Source: Casuarina equisetifolia (lineage: Eukaryota; Streptophyta; Magnoliopsida; Fagales; Casuarinaceae). From it: DNA of 64,000 nucleotides. The stretch is taken from positions 24,937,491-25,001,490 of the forward strand of contig CM052361.1 of NCBI GenBank assembly GCA_028551475.1. The letters run 5' to 3'. Below are positions 56,774-64,000 of the stretch, piece by piece. A model generated the notes under the pieces. It had not been told where the DNA came from and did no database searches. It saw only the letters and a program-made list of their open reading frames with translations. The position numbers and the translations under genes are program-made. Numbering within the stretch: the stretch's first letter is position 1; every line of letters begins with the position of its first letter.

Positions 56774-59008
56774 CACTAGAATTAGTCCACAACCATTAAC
56801 TTTTAGTAATTCTATGATGAAGTCTATAGATATACTCTCTTATTGATGACTTGGGATAAGTAATGACTTTAGAAACTACTAGGAGGTTTTTATTCTAGTT
56901 GTCCTATTGACACATAAGACAAGTTTTAACAAATAACTCTACCTTATCCCTTATGCTAGGCAAGAAGTACAAGGCTTCCAAGAAAGCTTGTGTTCTCTAC
57001 TATCTAAGATGGCTTACCCATTTACTATCATAACACTCCTTGATGAGCTTGTGGCAAAGATTCTACCACTTAAGCACATACAAGTGCATGTTCGTTGTAT
57101 AAAGTAGCTCATCCTTTAACCAAATATTTAGTTTTGCTATCTTTCACAAGTTAATCCAACTGTTTGGCCAAGGGATTGTGTGACATTCCTTCCTACACTA
57201 ATTACAACATATCTCCCTTAACTACACTTATAATGGGCTAACTCAACTTTCTTACTTCAAGTATCAACCACCACACTCTTCCTCCTAGGCTTGTACTCCA
57301 TCATATAGTCAAACTTAACCAGTAAGTCTTGCCACCTAGCTTATTTTGGTAACTTCTTTTAGGTTTGAAAATAGCTTATGGCCATATTATCTATCTAAAT
57401 CAAGATTTGTGAGCCAAGTAATGATGTCATGTCCTTAAACAATGAAATATAGTCATTATTTCATTCTCTTTCATAATATACTTATGCTCTACCTCACTTA
57501 ACTTCTAACTCTCAAAGGCAATAGGATGCCCATCCCATACCAATGCATCCCATCAACAAAATTAGAAATATCTGAGTATACCTCAATGAGTTTTGAGAAG
57601 TTAGGTAATGCCAACATTAGATCCTTTATCATTATAATGTTTAAATCATTAAAGGCATGCTAGCATTCCTTAGTCCATTCCCACGTCTTAGATTTCTTTA
57701 GTAACTCAATCAAAGCTGTAGCCCTTGCCAAGTATATAACAATGAAGCACCTATAATAATTTTCTAGGCCATGGAAAGATCTCAATTCTATTACCTTTGA
57801 AGGTGCTTCACACTCTTGGATTGCTTTTACTTTGGCTTCATCCATTCATAAGATCCCTTACTTGATAACATGTCCAAGAAAATCAAGTTCGTCTTAAGTA
57901 AGGAAACATTTATCTTTCTTTAGATAGAGTTATTTCTCTCATAGCAACTTGAATAAAATATTCAACTACTTAACATGCTCCTTCAATGAGTTGTTATATA
58001 TCACAATGTCATCTTAGTATACCATCATAAACATATTCAAATAGGGATGGAGCAAATTATTTATCAAGATGTAGAATGTTACTAAAGTATTGGTTAAGCC
58101 AAAAGGTGTGACCAACCATTTAAAGACTTATACTACATCACACATGTTGTCTTAAACTCATCACCAACAACAATTTGGACTTGATGCTAACTCAACCTCA
58201 AATCCACCTTCATGAAGTAATGGGTATTGCTTAACCTATTAAACAAATCCATTATTAAAGTAAAAATTTATTTATTCTTAATAATTACCTTATTCAACAC
58301 CCAATAATCAATACATAACCGCATCAATTCATCCTTCTTTGCTTGAGAGAGTTTTGGAACTCCATATAGGGCCTTTAAAGGCCAAATGTACCCAACATCT
58401 AGTAAGGTCTTTAGTTATTTCTTGAGTGTCCCCAACTCAAGTGAGGACATTTTGTTGGAGGCTTTGTTCTCGGCTCCAACTCTATTGCATAATTGACTTC
58501 CTTCCTAAAGGCACTTGTTTCGACATCTTATGAGGCATTACGTCATTGTTCTTTTGAAGAATGTCACAAGCTATTTTAGGAACATCATCATTTTTCAAGG
58601 TCTTTTTTTTTCCTTCAATATAGTCAAGTAAGTTTCTTTACCTTTTCATATACCTTTCTTTAATTGTATCAAAGAAAGTATTTTCTATGTATGACCTATC
58701 ATGATTGTTGGAATCATGCATGACATATTTTCTACCAAACTACACAAACAACTATGTGTATGATAGGGAAAAGCATAGGCCACATGTAGAAAGGCTAACT
58801 CAAGGACCAGCTTGTAGTTGTCCATTAACACCATTGTGAAGTCCATTTTTCTCTTCCAGTAGCCTTTGTGTGGATCCATTCCATGGGCTGTCTCAAACAT
58901 TGGCCAAAAGGTGTTGTTCAAGGTTTTCAATGACCTCACAATGACTTTCTCCTCTAAGGCCACCATTGTTTCGACTTGTGGCTTTCTCCTTTTTGCATGC
59001 TTCTCCAA
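56774..59008 (-). pseudogene. Element C pol (copy 2)
   Basis: Protease region 59008-58685 (MVALEEKVIV, MDFTMVLMDNYKLVLELAFL), RT about 58480-57960, RT/RNase H linker 57845-57660 (LRSFHGLENYYRCFI), and decayed RNase H/integrase to 56774. The RT active-site motif reads Tyr-stop-Asp-Asp (about 58011-58022), with the same stop as in copy 1 but both Asp retained. Confidence 0.82.
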
Positions 59009-59096
59009 TTATGATTCTGCTACACTTTCTTAAGAACTAGTAGCCATAAATAAGTAGCTTAGCCTATCTCAAGAGTCAATCTTTGATACCACTTGT

Positions 59097-59740
59097 ATCA
59101 TACTTAGAGAAAATTTGTTTGGTGCTTAGCTTTAAGCTTGGAATTGAGTAAGCTTTTAACCAAGATTAACATGAGAGGAGATTTTGGAGGAAAAGGAAGT
59201 GAAAGTTTGAAAGTAGAGAGTATAGGAAGAAATGTAAAGTATGTATGGATAAAAGGATCCGAGAGGAACCCTTTATAGAATGTTTTCCTTTTTTGGAGAA
59301 CTTAATGTAATATTAGTTACACATTTAAAATGTAACAATAAATGTTTAAATGTTAATTAGATTATAAAATAGTTATGTCATTTAGGACATTTATATTTCC
59401 AAACAAGAGATATTTGAACTAAAACTAATGTTACAACAATGAAGATTAAATCATAACAATAGTCTTATTTAATAATATATCCATTACAATCAAAACAATC
59501 AATAACGTTCCTTAAACAAAAAATAAAAAATAAAAAAATAACATTCCTTTAACAAGGAAGGAAATTACATCCAAGTAAAATCAAATACAAGAAAACATAA
59601 AAGGAAAAAAATGGGAACTACACAAGCCAAACTCATACTTGTACAATCAATCCATTGGCTCATATAGTTAGTTTAGAACATAGAGGTCTAACTTGTAGTT
59701 GTTTAGCTAAGGCATCAACCTGTACTACCATTTTTGAATA
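59097..59740 (-). repeat. Element C, 5' LTR (copy 2)
   Basis: Similar to 13848-14487 and truncated at the same point against the CYP93 relic. Confidence 0.6.
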
Positions 59741-59789
59741 ATTAGCCCAAGGAAAGCCAAGCCTTTTTCATAACTAAGAAGCTTAAGCC

Positions 59790-60342
59790 ATGGCCATATT
59801 GAAGTTCATGCCCAATTCCATCCTATTCATTCTCTCCTTCCTACTATTGGGAACCATATTCCATATTAGAAACCAAACGTTACTTCGCCAATGTGTTCCT
59901 TTAACCCATTGGTCTTACCCATCATCAGCCACCTTTAACTAGTTAGCCTTGTCATTCATTACTCCTTCCATGTCCTATCCTCTTGTTATAGTCCTTTAGT
60001 TTATCTCTGACTTGGTTCTATCCCTAGTGTTATGCTTGCAAAAGAATTCCTTAAAGCCCATGAGCTCACATTTCCTTTTTGAAAATAATTTGTCGTTTCT
60101 CTTCACATCACCTACAACTCTTCTTATGCTTTTGCACTTTGTGGACCTTACTAGAAGTTCTTTAAAACACTAAGCATGGCCTAGCTTTTGGGCACTCAAA
60201 GTATTAATCAATTCCTTCCCATGCAAACCAAATAATTGCCCTAGCTTCTTCAATACCTAGCCCAAGGCTAAGACCTATGAAAGAGTTAACATCATTGAAG
60301 AATTGTCAAAGTTTACTAACAACATTTTCTCTCGAATGATTT
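59790..60342 (+). pseudogene. CYP93 exon 1 relic (copy 2)
   Basis: It starts MAILKFMPNSILFILSFLLL, then GTIFHIRNQ, the same in-frame anchor as at 14538. Frameshifts and stops follow. It ends after TNNIFSRMI-like sequence near 60342, where a deletion of roughly 500-600 bp relative to copy 1 joins it to the ATC-rich stretch. It retains the ttctctcgaatga segment that copy 1 lost, so the two copies were damaged independently. Confidence 0.8.
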
Positions 60343-61421
60343 ATTGATTTTATCATCATCATCATTATCATTATTTTAATAAACTTGGTAGTACCATGAC
60401 CTATTTTATTAATAAAGGTTTAGGCTAAACCTTGTTAGGATCAAAGGAAAGTATAAGCCTAACTTAAACCTAACATTATATGCCCTTATAGGAAAAGTTC
60501 TCAAGATAGGATTAAATACATTTAGCTTTGTAATTAGTTTCCCATCCAAGAAAAGGCAATGGAGAATAATCTGAATCAAGTGTACCATTTGAGAAATATA
60601 ATAATGATTCATTAGAGTCATACTTTGGAATCAAAAACTTAGTGAATTTAATGTTGGTGAAGCACTTGCCTTTTGTCTTTTTGGTCACCATTCCCTCAGT
60701 AAGGAAATCCTTACTTTGTTTATCCTTCTCAATCTAAAAAATGTTTCTTTTTTCCCAAATAGTTTTCTTTTTGCTCTTTCTTCTTTTTATCTTGGTACCT
60801 AGAATTTTTTTCTCTTCTACCTTCATAGATTGTAGTTCTAAGTCCATGTTAGCTCTCAATGCTATTGTCTTGTGAGAACTCTTGGCCAATTAGATATAAA
60901 TATAAATGGTAAAACAATCTTAAGTGGATGTTTAACTATTGAAATTTCTTATGGATCATTGATTATTTTGTCCTTACTCTCTACCAATTGGTTAAGATGA
61001 GATTATGCTTGATTGTTTTCCTACAACTCATTATGAGTAACAGAGGAGCTCCTAACTTGAAATTGATCAAACTCTAATTGGAATTTTTTTGTCTATTAGA
61101 TTTTACCAAAAACATCTTGTGCAAGAAATACCACATTGTATGTCTATAGTTTGAAGTTAGTCTTTGCTTGAAATCTTGCATTAGTGTTCTCAAGAGTTTT
61201 ATTTGTTACCTTTTCTTTTTTTTTTTTCTATATTGCTTATACACTAGAACATTCTAGGTCCAATTCAAGTTTCTCATAATCATTTTCCATCTTAATTCCT
61301 TTTGATAAATTGTGACCAAAATCATTTTTTGTTGCATTTCCTACTAATGGATTGTGTTCTTCATATTTTTCCTCAATTCCTATTTCTTCAACTTGACCCA
61401 CTTGATAGGATTCATTAAAAA
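60343..61421. other. Unclassified repeat with 66-codon minus frame
   Basis: Counterpart of 15600-16835. The minus frame 61437-61237 is acidic (VEEIGIEEKYEEHNPLVGNA, then FGHNLSKGIKMENDYEKLEL). No family was recognised, and the copy 1 equivalent lacks the start because of a one-base change. Confidence 0.35.
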
Positions 61422-61709
61422 TTACTTCAAGGAGCATATCCTAAATCAAGTAGGAATATGACTGGCTTGTGCTTTATTAATGGGTAATTCTCCACTCCTC
61501 ATGAGGCCACTTGACCTCTACTTAACATGGTATCGAAGTTGTGGGAGTTGATTTCTAATTGTGAGGGTTTACCTTATCTCCCTTAATTAATGTGTTGAGT
61601 AGCGTATCCCACATTAGATGAGGATGTATTAAGGCTGAGCCTTATTAATAAATGGTTCCACTCTCCTCTTGAGATGCCTTTTAGGAGGCCACTTAGCCTT
61701 CACTTAACA
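61422..61709 (+). mobile_element. TRIM element (copy 2)
   Basis: Same element and position as 16836-17120: two LTRs of about 105-117 bp ending TTAACA, with TGGTATCGAAG after the left one. Confidence 0.7.
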
Positions 61710-61830
61710 ACAGGTACCCTTACTACCCCAATACTTTATCCACAGCAGCCTGAAATCAGACATATCATCAGACCGAGCCTTCCAGGCGTTAATAAATGAG
61801 TCTTCAATGACTGAGTTATATCCTCGCTTA
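61710..61830 (+). pseudogene. CRK last-exon relic (copy 2)
   Basis: VPLLPQYFIHSSLKSD to NESSMTELYPRL on the plus strand. It is nearly identical to 17121-17241 and has also lost the stop. Confidence 0.75.
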
Positions 61831-63160
61831 TGTTTCAGTTCCTTTAACGTCCATTTGATGGACCAGGAGATTATTTTTCCGCCTCCTTCCCCACGACCTC
61901 TCTTTTCAAGCCAACAGTTGCCATGTCGAAGCAGAAAGCCATTATGATTCCTTGCAGTGGTTTTAACATTCAATGCATCGAATGAGTATTAAATCCGAGC
62001 TTTGTTACTACTTAAATGAGTATTAATGGTTGTTAATACCTGTAAAGTTCCCCATTCCTCGGTTGTGTTTCTCTTCTTTTTCGGTTTTCAATGTAAGACA
62101 ATTGTTATACATGAAAATCTGAACCTTGCCAACCGCGGCAACTTTGACAAATGAACATTTTTGACTCGTCTTTTCTGAATATGGAAAGCTCAAGCAATTT
62201 AATATGACTATTAAACAATTAAGTATCAGCGTAATGGCCCGTAAAGACCGGGGAACATGGTGAGAATGCTGCCTTTTGGTCCACTACAACTTCTGTCTCA
62301 ATCAACTGGATTTTAGAGATCGGATTAGTATTCACGCGCATGTGGAAGCCTTTTGGTCAGTGAAGAGATAATGAAGTATACAACTGTCCACTTAATCTTA
62401 CCATAAAATACCTACTATACTAATGATTACAATATTAAAAGAAACGATAGTTAAAAGAATATGCAAAGGCGGACGTGCGACCAATGATGAGTCTTTGTAT
62501 TTCTTTTTGTTTTTAATTTTAATTTTAGTTTTAGCTCAATGGTTTTTCTGCCCTAAAATGTATCTAAAAATTAAACTTAAACTAATCAATTGTGAGTTTG
62601 ATTGCATCCTTTCTTTTTAAAAGTTCTTTGATCATGAATTTCTGGGACTAGGTTATTTGATTTCATATCCACCTAACTCTTTAGAAATTGGACCCAACTC
62701 CTTGTTATATTTTTATTGAAAATATTTTGTAAAGTTTTCATACCTGACTTATTTCTTCAATCATCAATAATTTCTCTTTGGGATGTTATTTTTGCAGCCA
62801 ACTTATAACAAAGTCTTGTGTTTAGAACTTTTCTAAGATAGAAGGATCTGCCAAATATGGTGGGGGATGTGTGTGTGTGTGTGTGTGTGTTTTGTCGGGG
62901 GGCTGTTGTTGGCTGGGGGTGTGAAGGGATTTCACCACTAAACAAGACTAAAGGTATAATGTGAGTTTTGTAATTTCTCTAACATATTAATAATATTGGT
63001 GATATTATTATAAGATTGTTGTATATAATCATAATTATTACACTATATCGTTATATTGGTGTGCTTAGATATTGAATGCATGAAACATCAAAAAGTGCTT
63101 TAGGTCGAGATTCGGAAACTAGAAGCCAAGTAATTCTCACAGGAGTTTGTCTTCATCAAA
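61831..63160. other. CRK-type flank (copy 2), no gene
   Basis: Matches 17242-18502 plus about 90 bp (about 62370-62470) missing in copy 1. A (TG)n run at 62868-62890 sits where copy 1 has 15 G. Confidence 0.6.
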
Positions 63161-63216
63161 TCTGCAACAAATTTTGAAACGAATGAGATTGACCAAGGTG
63201 GAATTTGAGCTGTTGG
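63161..63216 (+). pseudogene. CRK kinase exon-3 scrap (copy 2)
   Basis: SATNFETNEIDQGGI, stop, AVG; same stop and same missing residues as at 18503-18558. Confidence 0.7.
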
Positions 63217-64000
63217 ATGTACTTTTATGGAGAATTGTTTAATCTTACAACAACAAAATGGAGATTAGAAACAACTTCTTAACGAGTAAAAAAAAAAAAA
63301 AAACTCAAAGTCTCCATGTTCGCCTTTGACCTAACAAAGATCTAAGGCAATAGAATCCGAATATGGTTGAAAGTTTAGCTGCACTTCTTATCTTTTAAAT
63401 TCTTTTAGATCACGCAAATTCAATTTTTATGGCATTGACTGGTTTCGACAAAAATAGAGAATCAAGGTTATGATTCTGGAAACAAAAATGTGAAAATTAA
63501 CTTCTGATATATTCAATTAGGGTTGATTAGCTAAGTAGTCATGCTTGTTCCCTGGAGTGAGATGTGTCTGGAAAATATTTCTGAACGTGACGAGTCACAC
63601 AGTGGGTGGGAGGGAGGTATCTCTAAACCAGCTCTTGAAGAGAACTGGAAGATCGTCCCGCATTTGAGGCTTCTCCTTTCCCCTGACCGTGGAGGCAGCA
63701 AAACACCCATCCATGGTACAATATTCTCTGCATCTGAGTTTACATATTTTGCTTTAGCTGAAACATGCTTCTGTCATGAATACAATAACGTTGCCGATGA
63801 AGATGTCTCAAGCCTTCTTGTCGGAAACGTTTTCATTCTTGATGTTTCAATTTTTTTTTTTTCAGGCTTCAGGTAAGGCTTCAAGGTCTATGATTGATGA
63901 ATGACGACATTAAAGGATAGATTTCTGTGAGGCTGTCAGATTTTGCAATTGCTACCGCGATGTGAGAATTTTTCTTTCTTTTCTTTTTGTTATGATTCCG
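63217..64000. other. Right-edge flank, conserved with 18559-19370
   Basis: A 111-codon plus frame at 63541-63876 shares its central part with 18886-19128 ([35 protein letters not shown]). The N-termini differ by indels, so coding is uncertain. Copy 2 lacks about 20 bp (taattgtctctttctagaga, about 19319-19338) near 63960. Confidence 0.35.

Larger units (their letters stand above)
45923..59740 (-). mobile_element. Ty3/gypsy element C, decayed, copy 2
   Basis: Same structure as copy 1: 3' LTR 45923-47837 (enlarged by a LINE), integrase C-part 47911-48838, insertion of element B, pol 56774-59008, primer site near 59083-59091, and 5' LTR about 59097-59740, truncated against a CYP93 fragment as in copy 1. 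The shared truncation shows that this deletion predates the segmental duplication. Confidence 0.8.
44695..64000. repeat. Segmental duplication, copy 2 (runs off right edge)
   Basis: Collinear with 1625-19370. Copy-2-only features: tandem expansion at its left end, a LINE in the left LTR of C, a full-length B element in place of a solo LTR, and a deletion in the CYP exon relic. Copy-1-only feature: element A. Confidence 0.85.

Overview
The window is plant nuclear DNA, almost certainly from a woody eudicot. It is AT-rich and gene-poor, with long LTR retrotransposons, plant-type LINE fragments, and intron-containing genes of two plant families: cysteine-rich receptor-like kinases (CRKs: two DUF26/Gnk2 ectodomains, one membrane span, Ser/Thr kinase) and cytochrome P450s of the CYP93 family, most like CYP93B flavone synthase II. 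I cannot name the species. I saw no rRNA, tRNA or CRISPR.

Layout. 1-1001 is the broken end of a LINE-type DUF4283 ORF. About 1625-19370 and about 44695-64000 are two diverged copies of one segment, so the window holds one full period (about 43 kb) of a head-to-tail duplication. Each copy carries a decayed minus-strand Ty3/gypsy element (C: protease, reverse transcriptase, integrase), a decayed CYP93 exon 1, a tiny TRIM element and scraps of CRK exons. In copy 1 the integrase of C is split by a solo LTR (B), and that LTR is split by a complete 6.1 kb gag-only element (A). Both insertions have exact 5 bp target-site duplications. In copy 2 the same integrase site holds a full-length B element with an inverted A-type solo LTR in its gag.

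The host genes lie between the copies, all on the plus strand: CRK1 (21430-24523), CYP93 copy 1 (exon 1 only), a 5'-truncated CRK pseudogene (28624-30184), an older CRK relic (31404-33154), CRK3 (35392-38425) and CYP93 copy 2 (39659-41960). CRK and CYP alternate and share flanks, so they were duplicated as CRK+CYP units. CRK1 and CRK3 have complete seven-exon structures of about 670 codons, but each has lost one splice acceptor. Both CYP copies carry nonsense codons or frameshifts. The cluster therefore looks like a decaying tandem array, with CRK1 closest to functional.

After CYP copy 2, an uninterrupted reading frame of about 330 codons (42911-43908) of unrecognised origin is joined to CRK-type 3' flank. 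It is the least explained coding signal in the window.
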